From contig NZ_AP022589.1 of the NCBI RefSeq assembly GCF_010731755.1, positions 3,782,001 to 3,846,000 on the forward strand: DNA of 64,000 nucleotides, read 5' to 3'. Below, in pieces: positions 8,046 through 17,393 of this stretch; the first letter of the stretch is position 1, and every line of letters begins with the position of its first letter. This stretch comes from Mycolicibacter minnesotensis. Lineage in GTDB: Bacteria > Actinomycetota > Actinomycetes > Mycobacteriales > Mycobacteriaceae. Made by a program: the position numbers and the translations under genes. The notes under the pieces were generated by a model, which worked only from the letters and a program-made list of their open reading frames with translations, ran no database searches and had not been told where the DNA came from.

Positions 8046-9809
8046 TCAGATCGGCATGCGGTAGCCGAAGTACTCGTGGTCCTCGTTGTAGCCGCCCTGG
8101 CCCTTGCCGATATGGGCGAAGCTCTCCACGAATTCGATCGACTCGATCCACTTGACCTGTTTGAAGCCCAATTCGACCTCGTTGCGCAGCCGCAAAGGCG
8201 CGCCGTGGGTTTCGGTGAGCGGCTCGCCGTTCATCTCATAGGCCAGCAGCGCCTTCGGGTGTCGCATGTGTTCGATCTTGTGACAGTCGTAGTAGCGGCC
8301 ACCGCCGGGCTCGGAACCGTCAGCCATCGAGGTGAACACCACCCACCGCGCCGACGGCAACGGCGTCACGACGCGCAGGATGTCGGCCATCCGGACGCCT
8401 CCCCACTTGGCGATGCCTGACCATCCCTGGATGCAGTAGTGCTGGGTGATCTGTTCGTGTTTGTCCATGTCCAGCAGATCCGCGTAGGTGAACTCCGTGG
8501 GCTTTTCGACTAGACCACTGACCCGCAGGCGGTAGTCCACCCAGTTCCCCGATTGAAGGGTCCGGTAGTGCTCGGAGTTCGGCAGCGTCCCATTGGGCCA
8601 GAAGTAGGGGGAGATGTCCTTCTCGGAATACTCGGCGTCGGGGTTGAACCACTCCATGAGTCCCTTGATCCAACCGACAGAGGATCGGCCCACCTTCTGA
8701 ATCACCCGCGGATAGCGCAACGTGACCGGCGAGGCCAGCAGCCACAGCACCACGATCACCGCCATGGCCACCAGGTAGGCCGCCAGCGCCCAGTACGAGT
8801 CGGTGTCGGTGCCGAAGACGATGTGGTTGAGGTTTTCGACCAGTCCGGTGGTGAACACCATCGCGGTGTGCACGGCGATGAAGAACACCATCCACGCCAG
8901 CACCCCGAAGTGGATCGAACGTGCCACCTGCCGGTTGGCCGGCCCGCTGCCTAGCCCGAAGCGCGCCGCTATCGCCGGGGCCTGAAGCAGGCCAGTGACG
9001 AATGCCATTGGTGCGAACACGAAGACGGTGAGGAAATAGGCAATCAGTTGCAGGCTGTTGTAGGCGACGAAGCCGTCGTTGGCCGGGAAATCCAGCGACA
9101 GGTATTGGACCATGGTGGACGCGGCGTTGGGGAGCACATCCCACGACTGCGGGACGATGCGGCGCCATTGGCCGGTCGCGAACAGCAGCACGTAGAAGGC
9201 GATGCCATTGAGCAGCCATAGCCCGTCAAAGGTGAAGTGCCACCAGCGTGCCAGTCCGATGGTGTGTCGGGTTCCGGGAAGGCCCAGCCACCGCGGTAGC
9301 GATACCGAATCGTCCTTGGCGGTCCATGCTTGAGCGGGCTCGGACGGGTTGAGCCGCTCCGGTGGCACCGGGCCGCGCAGCCGCAGCCACGCCGTTCCCG
9401 GAGTACTGCCGGAGTTGAGGTACAGCCGCGGATGGTCGGCCAGGATCTGCAACCCCGCCCGAATGATGAACATCATGAACACGATGTTGAACAGGTGTGA
9501 CCAGCGCAGCCAGGCCGGAAAGCCGGTTGGCTCTGCGGCATCGGTGGCCGGCGTGCCCGGGTAGCGCGCGATGAAATGTTGCATCCAGTCGAACTGGCGC
9601 AGGTGCTGAGCGATGGCCACCGCGACCACCAGCGCTGCTATGGCCAGTGGCACCAGCCATAGCGTGCTGATCCACCGACGGCCGATCCGGATCGAGGGGA
9701 TGCGGGCGGGCTCGTCGGCGATCCCGCCGGCCCACTCGCCCATGCGGACAACCTCGCCGAAGTGCTCGGTGTGGTCGATGGCTTCACGTTTTGCTGCGTT
9801 TGGGCCCAC
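8046..9809 (-). CDS. Membrane molybdopterin oxidoreductase fused to cytochrome b561-like domain
   Basis: The 587-residue protein has an N-terminal half with about five or six membrane helices and conserved His residues (RWSHLFN, RWWHFTFDG, FIAVHTAMVF), as in di-haem cytochrome b561-type domains. Its C-terminal 200 residues are a sulfite-oxidase-family molybdopterin domain. The ITQHYCIQGWSG motif supplies the Cys that ligates Mo in that family. The fusion would move electrons between the quinone pool and an active site of unknown substrate. The gene ends convergently 18 bp from the 7362 gene and lies 39 bp downstream of a second Mo-enzyme gene, so the two may be one operon. Confidence 0.85.
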   Translation of the reverse strand: MGPNAAKREAIDHTEHFGEVVRMGEWAGGIADEPARIPSIRIGRRWISTLWLVPLAIAALVVAVAIAQHLRQFDWMQHFIARYPGTPATDAAEPTGFPAWLRWSHLFNIVFMMFIIRAGLQILADHPRLYLNSGSTPGTAWLRLRGPVPPERLNPSEPAQAWTAKDDSVSLPRWLGLPGTRHTIGLARWWHFTFDGLWLLNGIAFYVLLFATGQWRRIVPQSWDVLPNAASTMVQYLSLDFPANDGFVAYNSLQLIAYFLTVFVFAPMAFVTGLLQAPAIAARFGLGSGPANRQVARSIHFGVLAWMVFFIAVHTAMVFTTGLVENLNHIVFGTDTDSYWALAAYLVAMAVIVVLWLLASPVTLRYPRVIQKVGRSSVGWIKGLMEWFNPDAEYSEKDISPYFWPNGTLPNSEHYRTLQSGNWVDYRLRVSGLVEKPTEFTYADLLDMDKHEQITQHYCIQGWSGIAKWGGVRMADILRVVTPLPSARWVVFTSMADGSEPGGGRYYDCHKIEHMRHPKALLAYEMNGEPLTETHGAPLRLRNEVELGFKQVKWIESIEFVESFAHIGKGQGGYNEDHEYFGYRMPI

Positions 9810-9848
9810 GGCCCCAGTGTATTTGGTGGACCGTCGTCGTAAGGGCAG

Positions 9849-12047
9849 TTAACCGGCCACGGCCGAAGTAGCCGCCACCGAAACCCAGGTGTTGTTCACC
9901 GCGGCGGTCCCGGTGAAGGTGTCCACCCGCTGCGGATCGTGCAGGTCGTTGACGTTGGCACCGGGCAGCGCGTCCGCGTGCCGCCAGCCGGTGTTGCGGT
10001 GCCCCCAGCCATGGGGGACCGAGACGGTTCCGGGTCGCATGTCGTCGCTGATGTGCAGCGGAACGGCGATCTTGCCGATGTCGGAAGTGACCTCGACCGT
10101 GTCGCCCTCGGTCAGTCCGCGCAGCTTCGCGTCCTCCGAATGCATGTGCAGCGTGCACTGGTTGGAGCCGCTGGTCATCGACGGCACATTGTGCAGCCAG
10201 GAGTTGTTGCTGCGCAGCTGCCGTCGCCCGATGAGCTGAAGGTCATAGCCAGTCGGCGGGCTGGCGGGCCCCTTGAGCAGTGCGGCTGCCGCGGCGATGA
10301 ACTCCTCGGGCGCCAGGTGGGCCTTGCGGTCGCGGGTGCCGATCACTTCACGCAGCCGGGGGCGCAGCGGCCCGAGGTCCAGTCCGCCTGCACTGGCGCG
10401 CAGCTTGCGCAGGGTGATGCCCTTGCGGCCCTTGCGGATCCAGCCGTAGGGTCCCGTCGCCATGGAGATGGCCGCTAGGCGCAGCGGACTGACGGCGGAG
10501 ATCGCCCGAGCGCGCACCGGTGCGACAACCGCGCGCAGCGGCGCCGGCAGCAGCTCCAGCATGAGTCGGCTCAGGATCTCCCAGTCGTCTTTGACCCCGG
10601 CCGGTGGCTCGAAGGTGCGGTGTTGGTACCGAATGTTGTTGTGCACGCTGAAAACCGGCAGCAGCAGTCCGACGTCCTCGCGCTCCAGCGGGGAGGCCGG
10701 CGGCAAGATGTAGTCGGCGTGCCTGCTGGTTTCGGTGATGTACATGTCTATGGCCACATACAGGTCCAGCGACGCCATCGCCTGGTCCAGGCGGCCCTTC
10801 TGTGGGATCGAGGACACCGGGTTGCCGGCGCAGGTGATCATCGCTTTGATCTGGCCCTCGCCGGCGGTCAGAATCTCATCGGCCATGACCACCGCGGGAA
10901 GCTCGCCCCGGAAGGACTTGTAGTGCCCTGAGCGGTCGGTCCACGCTCCGTATCCCGCCGGAATGTACTTCGCCACCCGGGGCACATCGGCCGCCGGCGT
11001 GGAGAACATGGTGCCGCCGGCGCGGTCGAGGTTGCCGGTGACGGCGTTGATCACCATGACCAGCCAGCTCACCAGCGTCCCGGTCTCCTGGTGGCAGATA
11101 CCGATGCGGCAGTAGAGGGCGGCCGACTCCGCGGCGGCATGGTCACGGGCCAGCGTGTAGATGGTCTCGGCGTCGACACCGGCGCGCTCGGCCACGGCCT
11201 CGGGGCTGGCGTTGGCCACCAGCCGGCGCAACTGCGGCAATCCCACCGCTTGGCGGGCAAGGGCCGCGGTGTCGCAGAGGTTCTCGTTGATCAGGACATG
11301 CAGCATGCCCAGCAGTAGATACAGGTCGCCCCCGGGACGCACCGCGATGTGGGTGTCGGCCAGCTTTGCCGTCTCAGTGCGCCGCGGGTCGATCACGACG
11401 ACCGTGCCGCCGCGCTCACGGACCGCTTTGATGCGCCGCTTGGCCCCGGGCATCACCGACAGCGATCCGTTGGACACGGCCGGATTGGCGCCCAGGATCA
11501 CCAGGCGCTGGGTCCGGTCGATATCGGTGATCGGGATCAGCACGTTGGAGCCGAACACCTTCCAGGCCGCGAACTCGTGCGGCATCTGATCGATGCTCGA
11601 CGCGGAGAAGAAGTTCGGCGTCATCAGCGCCGCGCGCAGCAGCAGGCCGTAGATCGCCGCGGAACTGTGCGCGGCAGGGTTACCGAGGTACATGCCCACG
11701 GCCTGCTTGCCGTGCTCCTTGCGAATCCGGCGCAGCCGGCGGCCGATATCGGTGAAGGCTTCTTCCCAGCCCACGGGTTCAAAGGCATCGCCGACGCGCC
11801 GCATCGGTGTCCGCAGGCGGTCGGGGTCCTCGTGCAGCCCACCCATCGCGGTCGACTTGGGGCAGATGTAACCGTGCGAGAAGACGTCGTCGGGATTGCC
11901 TTCGATGCGACTGACCTTGCCGTCAGTGACCGTGACCCGGATGCCGCAATGCGCCTCGCACAGCGTGCACTGGCCGGCGTGGGTGGTGCTGGTGCCGTTG
12001 GCCTGGCTGCCGCGGGGACCCGACAGGGGCAGGTCGACCGTTGTCAT
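9849..12047 (-). CDS. Molybdopterin oxidoreductase, formate dehydrogenase/BisC superfamily
   Basis: The 732-residue protein starts at ATG 12047, preceded by GGGAGA; an earlier in-frame start at 12236 would add non-family residues. An N-terminal CxxCxxxC plus distal C cluster (CTLCEAHC ... GYICPKS) binds a 4Fe-4S centre. The bis-MGD binding core follows, with GANPAVSNGS, IDPRRTETAKLAD and ITCAGNPVSS. The C-terminal molydop-binding domain has LHMHSEDAKLRGL and VPHGWGHRNTGW. At the usual Mo-ligand position (SSIDQMPHE) no Cys or Sec is seen; Ser may ligate. The substrate is unassigned. Confidence 0.87.
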   Translation of the reverse strand: MTTVDLPLSGPRGSQANGTSTTHAGQCTLCEAHCGIRVTVTDGKVSRIEGNPDDVFSHGYICPKSTAMGGLHEDPDRLRTPMRRVGDAFEPVGWEEAFTDIGRRLRRIRKEHGKQAVGMYLGNPAAHSSAAIYGLLLRAALMTPNFFSASSIDQMPHEFAAWKVFGSNVLIPITDIDRTQRLVILGANPAVSNGSLSVMPGAKRRIKAVRERGGTVVVIDPRRTETAKLADTHIAVRPGGDLYLLLGMLHVLINENLCDTAALARQAVGLPQLRRLVANASPEAVAERAGVDAETIYTLARDHAAAESAALYCRIGICHQETGTLVSWLVMVINAVTGNLDRAGGTMFSTPAADVPRVAKYIPAGYGAWTDRSGHYKSFRGELPAVVMADEILTAGEGQIKAMITCAGNPVSSIPQKGRLDQAMASLDLYVAIDMYITETSRHADYILPPASPLEREDVGLLLPVFSVHNNIRYQHRTFEPPAGVKDDWEILSRLMLELLPAPLRAVVAPVRARAISAVSPLRLAAISMATGPYGWIRKGRKGITLRKLRASAGGLDLGPLRPRLREVIGTRDRKAHLAPEEFIAAAAALLKGPASPPTGYDLQLIGRRQLRSNNSWLHNVPSMTSGSNQCTLHMHSEDAKLRGLTEGDTVEVTSDIGKIAVPLHISDDMRPGTVSVPHGWGHRNTGWRHADALPGANVNDLHDPQRVDTFTGTAAVNNTWVSVAATSAVAG

Positions 12048-12205
12048 AGGTGTCTCCCTATTCGCGAGGTGGGCGTGGGTGCGCCCGATCGAATTCTGGC
12101 ACCGCGGCCACCCGCACACCATGTATTGAGTCGACAGAACCTCAGGGCCTTTCTTGACCCGCGTGCGGTGATTGACCCGAATCCGGACTGCCCCTAAACT
12201 CCCAT

Positions 12206-12227
12206 ACTGATAACGCATGTTGTCAGA
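12206..12227. promoter_or_regulatory. Imperfect palindrome upstream of the MpaB-family gene
   Basis: CTGATAAC (12207-12214) and GTTGTCAG (12219-12226) form a near-perfect inverted repeat with a four-base spacer, extended by outer A/T bases. It lies 34 bp before the 12260 start, in the divergent gap with the Mo-enzyme gene. The form suits a TetR-type operator, but no regulator gene is adjacent. Confidence 0.45.
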
Positions 12228-12259
12228 TATGGTCAACGATGACGTGGGAGTGCGCGCGC

Positions 12260-13267
12260 ATGAGTCAAGAAATGTCGGACACCTGCCCGGCAGCCGACCA
12301 GACGCCGATCGCGGCGGGCTGTCCCGTCAGCAACAGCGGCTACGACTCACCCCCGGTACCACTGGGCCCGGACTCCTTGACCTGGAAATACTTCGGACAG
12401 TGGACGGGCCTGTTCCAGGGCACCTGGGCCGGCTCCATGCAGAACATGCATCCGCAACTGGGCGCGGCCGTCAAAGACCACTCGATCTTCTTCATCGAGC
12501 GCATCCCGCGCCTGCTGCGCTCGATCTACCCGATCGGCGGCGTGGTGTTCGACGGCTACCGCGCCCCGCAGACCGGCGAAGAGATCCGCAACTACCACAT
12601 CGGCCTCAACGGCGTCGATGAGCAGGGGCGCCGCTACAGTGCGCTGAACCCCGACGTCTTCTACTGGGCGCACTCGACCTTCTTCAAGTCGACCCTGCTG
12701 GCTGCCGAGAAGTTCGGCGGGGGACTCACCGAGGCCGACAAGCGGCAGCTCTTCGACGAGCACGTCGAGTGGTACCGCATGTACGGCATGAGCATGCGCC
12801 CGGTGCCCAAGACCTGGGAAGAATTCGAAGAGTACTGGGACCACATGTGCCGCAACGTCCTGGAGAACAACTGGGCGGCCCGTGAGGTCATGGATCTGTC
12901 GACCATGCCCAAGCACCCGTCGCTGAACTGGATTCCGGACTGGATGTGGAAGCTGAACCTCAAGGTCGGGCAGCGATTCCTGACCTTCATGACGGTGGCG
13001 CTCTATGACGAGCCGGTGCGTGAACTGATGGGCTACACCTGGTCGCCGCGACAGGCCCGCATGCACGACGCGCTGTGCAAGGTGATCACCTTCGTCGGCA
13101 AGCACGCGCCGCAGCGGTGGTTGATGCATCCGCGTAAGCGCTCGGCACTGGACCGGGCCTCCGGTCGCCTCCCGGTGGACGCACCCCTGGTGCAGACCCC
13201 GGCACGTAACCTGCCGCCGGTCGCCTACCGCGACGACCCGCACTTCTACTGCCCCAAGGTCGACTGA
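12260..13267 (+). CDS. Oxygenase MpaB/rubber-oxygenase family (DUF2236) protein
   Basis: The 335-residue protein starts at the ATG at 12260, seven bases after GGGAG; a start at 12239 is possible but lacks a site. It has the latex-clearing/MpaB-type catalytic domain features: SIYPIGGVVFDGYRAP, FYWAHSTFFKS with a candidate haem-ligand His, and YRMYGMSMRPVPKTW. These are conserved across actinobacterial DUF2236 proteins, which bind haem b and act as oxygenases. No signal peptide is seen. The natural substrate is unknown. Confidence 0.85.
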   Translation: MSQEMSDTCPAADQTPIAAGCPVSNSGYDSPPVPLGPDSLTWKYFGQWTGLFQGTWAGSMQNMHPQLGAAVKDHSIFFIERIPRLLRSIYPIGGVVFDGYRAPQTGEEIRNYHIGLNGVDEQGRRYSALNPDVFYWAHSTFFKSTLLAAEKFGGGLTEADKRQLFDEHVEWYRMYGMSMRPVPKTWEEFEEYWDHMCRNVLENNWAAREVMDLSTMPKHPSLNWIPDWMWKLNLKVGQRFLTFMTVALYDEPVRELMGYTWSPRQARMHDALCKVITFVGKHAPQRWLMHPRKRSALDRASGRLPVDAPLVQTPARNLPPVAYRDDPHFYCPKVD

Positions 13268-13281
13268 CCGCGGTCTTCGAT

Positions 13282-14415
13282 TCAGGCGAACCGGCCCGGA
13301 TTCGCCGCCACCGCCCGAGGCAGTGTCGGCCGGTCGGCGCGGTAGGCCTGCACGACGGGCTCCAGCTCGTGGGGGCTGGCCCCATGCATGATCACCGAAT
13401 GCACGCCGAGGTCGAACTGGCGGGCGACGGTGCCGGCGCAGGCACGGGCCGATCCCGCTGCGGCCGCGGCTAACCACTCGGCCGGAATCAGCTCGGCCAG
13501 CCGCTGCAGCGTCTCAAAGGACGCACTGGCGTCGATCGGGCCGGCGGTGGCGGCATCGGTGAACAGCTCCGACTGGCGGATTCGGTCCCACACGGTCGGA
13601 TCCCAGCCATTGGCCGAGACCAGCACGTCGGGGTAGGCCTGCAAGTAGGTTGCCAACCGTCCGACCCCGCGACGCAGCTGATCATCCGGGGACAACGAGT
13701 CACACACCGTCGCCAGGCACGCCCAGATGCGGACGCTGTCGGGATCGCGGCCCGCCCGTTCGGCCCCGCGCCGCACGGCTGCAACCGAGGCCTCGGTCGC
13801 GCGATCGGAGAAGAACGTGTGCAGCACCACGAAATCGGCGATCTCGCCGGCCAGCTCCATGGTCTTGGGGCCCACCGCCACCAGGCCGATCGGCGGTCCT
13901 TCGCCCAGGCCGTTGGCATGGCGCAGCATCGGCCATTTTCCGGCCGGGCCGTCATGGTCCAGGATCATCTCGCCGGCCCAGAGCCGGCGCAGAATGCCGA
14001 AGAAGTCACGCAGCCGGGCCGCGGTCACCGTCGGCAGTCCCATGGCCTGCCAATATCCACCCATCCCGCGCCCGAACGCCATGGCGAAGCGGCCCTCCGT
14101 CAGGGCGTGCATGGTCGAACCCACCGTCGCGGTCACCGTCGGGTGGCGGGTGTGGTGATTGGTCGAGGGGGCGATGCCCAATTTCTGGCTGCAGCCCGCC
14201 ACGGCACCGCTGAGCACCGCAGGGTCTTTGACGGTAAAGCGTTCCCCGATGTGGCAGGAGCCCAGCCCCAGCGCCTCGGCGGCCCGGGCTTCGGGCAGGA
14301 CGACGCGGGCATCCGCGGGGTGCCGGGTCACGGCGTAATAGCCGAGCTCGTTGAGCTGGTAGTCCGCGCTCGCCGCGCTCAAGGACTCGGTGACCTGCGG
14401 TGCGGTGCGATCCAT
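13282..14415 (-). CDS. LLM-class F420-dependent oxidoreductase (TIGR03857-like)
   Basis: The 377-residue luciferase-like protein contains ALTEGRFAMAFGRGMGG (substrate/F420 barrel), RLRDFFGILRRLWAGE and PIGLVAVGPKTMELAGEIAD. These are arranged as in the actinobacterial probable F420-dependent oxidoreductases, and it is distant from the enzyme at 2268. It is convergent with the MpaB-family gene 14 bp away. A palindrome with an adjoining -10-like TATAAC lies just upstream. The substrate is unknown. Confidence 0.87.
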   Translation of the reverse strand: MDRTAPQVTESLSAASADYQLNELGYYAVTRHPADARVVLPEARAAEALGLGSCHIGERFTVKDPAVLSGAVAGCSQKLGIAPSTNHHTRHPTVTATVGSTMHALTEGRFAMAFGRGMGGYWQAMGLPTVTAARLRDFFGILRRLWAGEMILDHDGPAGKWPMLRHANGLGEGPPIGLVAVGPKTMELAGEIADFVVLHTFFSDRATEASVAAVRRGAERAGRDPDSVRIWACLATVCDSLSPDDQLRRGVGRLATYLQAYPDVLVSANGWDPTVWDRIRQSELFTDAATAGPIDASASFETLQRLAELIPAEWLAAAAAGSARACAGTVARQFDLGVHSVIMHGASPHELEPVVQAYRADRPTLPRAVAANPGRFA

Positions 14416-14424
14416 TCCGCAATT

Positions 14425-14443
14425 ACACTACGCAGCGTAGCGT
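14425..14443. promoter_or_regulatory. 19-bp palindromic operator upstream of the LLM gene
   Basis: ACACTACGC, a central A, then GCGTAGCGT form an almost perfect palindrome (8 of 9 pairs) between the LLM start (14415) and the end of the TspO gene. On the minus strand a TATAAC -10-like hexamer at 14442-14447 touches it, so a bound repressor would cover the transcription start. No local regulator gene is seen. Confidence 0.5.
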
Positions 14444-14459
14444 TATACAAGCGCCCGGT

Positions 14460-14960
14460 TCAGCTGTTCAGCGACCACACCGAGTAGTTCAGGGCGGTCG
14501 CGAACAGGATCCACCCGAGATACGGCAGCAGCATCACGGCGGCGGGGCGCCGCACCTTCCAGAACAGTGCGATGGTGACGGCGACCGCCAAATCCAGCAC
14601 CAGAATGTCGACCAAGGCCAGGCCCCGCCAGCCGAGCCCGAAGAACAGCGGCGACCAGATCAGGTTCAGGGCCAACTGTACGGCGTAGGCGATGATCGCG
14701 GGGTTGGTCCACCGCGGATCGGCGCGCCAGACCAGCCAGGCCGCGACCGCCATCAGTAGGTACAGCACGCTCCACACCGGACCGAACAGGTAACTCGGTG
14801 GCGCCCAAGAGGGTTGGGCAAGCGTGCCATATTTGGCCGCGGCACCCGCGGAGGCATACCCCCCGAGGGTCGCCACGATGATCACCGCGACCAGCGAAGT
14901 CAGCAGCGCGGCCAGGTGCTCGGAACGGGGCTTATCGGTGTTCGGCGCAATCGTTCCCAT
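14460..14960 (-). CDS. TspO/MBR-family tryptophan-rich membrane protein
   Basis: The 166-residue protein has five hydrophobic segments and the TspO signatures: QPSWAPPSYLFGPVWSVLYLLM in the loop/helix 1-2 region, ALNLIWSPLFFGL, and the C-terminal ALNYSVWSLN. TspO proteins bind porphyrins and sterols in the membrane and affect stress responses; the exact role in mycobacteria is not settled. It is divergent from the helicase gene, 59 bp away. Confidence 0.93.
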   Translation of the reverse strand: MGTIAPNTDKPRSEHLAALLTSLVAVIIVATLGGYASAGAAAKYGTLAQPSWAPPSYLFGPVWSVLYLLMAVAAWLVWRADPRWTNPAIIAYAVQLALNLIWSPLFFGLGWRGLALVDILVLDLAVAVTIALFWKVRRPAAVMLLPYLGWILFATALNYSVWSLNS

Positions 14961-15019
14961 GGCGTCACTGTAGCCGCGCGAGTCATCGTCGGCGGCCCAG
15001 TCGCCAGTAAGGTTCCCCC

Positions 15020-17383
15020 GTGGAGGCCGCCAGCAAGACCATCGTGCTGACCGAAGAATTCCAGCAAGCCCTGGGGCTGCTGGAGGCAGGTCGGCACCTC
15101 TTCCTGACCGGCAAGGCCGGCACCGGCAAGTCCACGCTCATCCGCCACTTCCTGGCCACCACCGACCGCAACGTAGTGGTGGTGGCGCCCACCGGGATCG
15201 CCGCCCTCAACGTCGACGGGCACACCATCCACCGGCTGTTCGGATTTCGGCCCACCACGACGCTGGCCGATGTCCTCGGCGGCCAATACCGGCCCGGTCG
15301 GTTCACCACGACCCTCGCCAAGCTGCAGACCCTCATCATCGACGAGGCGTCGATGGTGCGCGCCGACGTGTTCGACATGATCGCGGCGGCATTGCAGCGC
15401 TTCGGTCCGCAACCCGGCACACCGTTCGGTGGTGTCCAGGTGGTGCTGGTGGGCGACCTGTATCAGCTGCCGCCGGTGGTCGCCGAGGGGGAGCGGCACT
15501 ACTTCGCGACGAGCTATGACACCCCGTACTTCTTTTCGGCGAACACGTTTCGCCGGGACGATTTCCCGAGCGTGTCGCTGACCACGGTGTTCCGCCAGCT
15601 CGGCGACGACCGGATGACCGCGATTCTCAACGAGATTCGTGAAGGAGTGTTGCTCGGACACGCCAAGCAGCAACTGGATGCCCGGGTGGACCCCGAGTTC
15701 GTGCCGCCCGACGGCGAGTTCTGGCTGACACTGGCGCCCACCAACAGGCTGGTGACTGCGCGCAACCGCCAGCAGCTCGAGCGGTTGCCCGGCGAGGAGA
15801 TGGTGCACCGAGCGACCGAATCCGGTGACCTGTCCCTGTTCGACAAGCCCCTGGACGACGACCTGCGGTTCAAGGTCGGCGCCCAGGTGATGATGCTCAA
15901 CAACGATCAGGCCGAACGGTGGGTGAACGGCTCGATCGGGCGTGTTCTGGGAGTGGGCTATGACCGCTACGGGGCGGTGGTCGAAGTCGAGTTCCCCAAC
16001 GGTGACATCGCCGCGGTGACCCCGTTCACCTGGGAGGCCACCCGCCCGATGGTCGAGGGGTCAACCCTGCAGCGCGAGGTCGTCGGCACGTTCACCCAGT
16101 TGCCGTTCAAACTGGCCTGGGCCATCACCATTCACAAGAGCCAGGGCCAGACCCTGGACAGGTTGGTGGTGGATCTGTCCGGGGGCATGTTCTCCACCGG
16201 CCAGCTGTATGTGGCGCTGAGCCGCTGCACGTCCCTGGCGGGTCTGGTGCTCAAACGCCCTGTGCTGCCTAAGGATCTGAAGGTCGACCGCCGGATCGCC
16301 CGGTTCCTGCGTGCCGCATCTGCCGGTGATCATTCCCGCCGATACTGCGCGATCGGACTGCTCACCGTCGGTGAGGAGGGCCGGATGTCGCGGCCGCGGC
16401 CGGTGGAGCTGGCGGTGGCATTCGACGACGGTACTGCCCTCTCGACCCTGATCAACCCGCAGCGGGATCTGGCCGATGCGCGCCAGGCGTATGGGATCGG
16501 GGTGGCCGACGTGCTGCTGGCGCCCACGCTGGCGCAGGCCTGGGCCGTGATCGCGCCGATGCTGGCCGGCTGCACCCCGGTGGGCCCCAACGTGGATGAG
16601 ACGCTCGGGCTGATCGACTACGAACTCAAGCGCCTAGGCCAGGTGGTTCCGATGCCCCTGGGTCTGCAGCGCCGGGGGCGGGGCGCGACCGCGGCCACCG
16701 CCCTGCAGCGTGCCCGGGCCGCGCTGGAACGCCTCGACGCCGTCGACCTGGATGCCGGCTCGTCGCCGTTTGATGACCCCGAGCAGACCGGCGAGCTGGC
16801 GGGCATCCTGCTCAGTCGCGATCCCGACGTCACCACCCCAGCCGCAGAACATCTTCCGGCCCTGTCCGCGTTGCTCCGCGTCAGCCGGGACCTCGGCGCC
16901 ATCCTGCTGGGCGTCGCCGCCGCCGATCAGGTCTCGGTAGCCGGGGAATCCAGTTGGGAGCAGGCAGCTCGCCAGGGCGCAGCCGACCAGCTGCTGGTCG
17001 CGGCCGGTCAGGCCCAGCTACCGGAGGTGGTATTGGGCAGGTTGCGGGCGGCGCTGGGGGCCTTGGGTGCCGGCGATCTGGTGGCCGGCCTGGAGTGCTC
17101 GCCGATGGCCGGTGCTATCGACGCGGTGCTGGTCCCCGGCGCCCGCATCTGCTTCACCGGAACCGCCGTCGACGATTGCGGCCGCATCGTGGAGCGTGAC
17201 GAGATGGAGCGACGCGCCACCGCAGCCGGCCTGGCGCCGGTGCGTTCGGTGACCAAGACCCGCTGCGAGGTGCTGGTGATCGCCGAGGCGGGCACGCAGT
17301 CCGGAAAGGCCCGCAAAGCCCAGGAATACGGCAAACCGGTCTACACCGCCGACGAGTTCCTGGATTGGCTCGCGCACCAGTGA
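15020..17383 (+). CDS. Pif1/RecD2-like SF1 DNA helicase with C-terminal BRCT domain
   Basis: The 787-residue protein starts at GTG. The Walker A sequence GKAGTGKS is at residues 31-38, Walker B is LIIDEASMV, and the late SF1 motif TIHKSQGQTLDRLVVDLSGG leads into VALSRCTSLAGLVLKRP, as in Pif1-like helicases. Residues 460-560 carry a DNA polymerase III epsilon-like segment without clear catalytic residues. The last about 80 residues (ICFTGTAVDD ... TKTRCEVLVIAE ... YTADEFLDWL) form a BRCT domain like that of NAD-dependent DNA ligase. It probably acts in replication-fork or repair processing, with BRCT directing it to partners. Confidence 0.88.
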   Translation: MEAASKTIVLTEEFQQALGLLEAGRHLFLTGKAGTGKSTLIRHFLATTDRNVVVVAPTGIAALNVDGHTIHRLFGFRPTTTLADVLGGQYRPGRFTTTLAKLQTLIIDEASMVRADVFDMIAAALQRFGPQPGTPFGGVQVVLVGDLYQLPPVVAEGERHYFATSYDTPYFFSANTFRRDDFPSVSLTTVFRQLGDDRMTAILNEIREGVLLGHAKQQLDARVDPEFVPPDGEFWLTLAPTNRLVTARNRQQLERLPGEEMVHRATESGDLSLFDKPLDDDLRFKVGAQVMMLNNDQAERWVNGSIGRVLGVGYDRYGAVVEVEFPNGDIAAVTPFTWEATRPMVEGSTLQREVVGTFTQLPFKLAWAITIHKSQGQTLDRLVVDLSGGMFSTGQLYVALSRCTSLAGLVLKRPVLPKDLKVDRRIARFLRAASAGDHSRRYCAIGLLTVGEEGRMSRPRPVELAVAFDDGTALSTLINPQRDLADARQAYGIGVADVLLAPTLAQAWAVIAPMLAGCTPVGPNVDETLGLIDYELKRLGQVVPMPLGLQRRGRGATAATALQRARAALERLDAVDLDAGSSPFDDPEQTGELAGILLSRDPDVTTPAAEHLPALSALLRVSRDLGAILLGVAAADQVSVAGESSWEQAARQGAADQLLVAAGQAQLPEVVLGRLRAALGALGAGDLVAGLECSPMAGAIDAVLVPGARICFTGTAVDDCGRIVERDEMERRATAAGLAPVRSVTKTRCEVLVIAEAGTQSGKARKAQEYGKPVYTADEFLDWLAHQ

Positions 17384-17393
17384 GCGGCGGCCC

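Noticed and set aside
12047..12236. Earlier start for the FDH-like gene at 12236
   Set aside because: The extra 63 residues are not family-like and cross the divergent promoter region. ATG 12047 has a good GGGAGA site.
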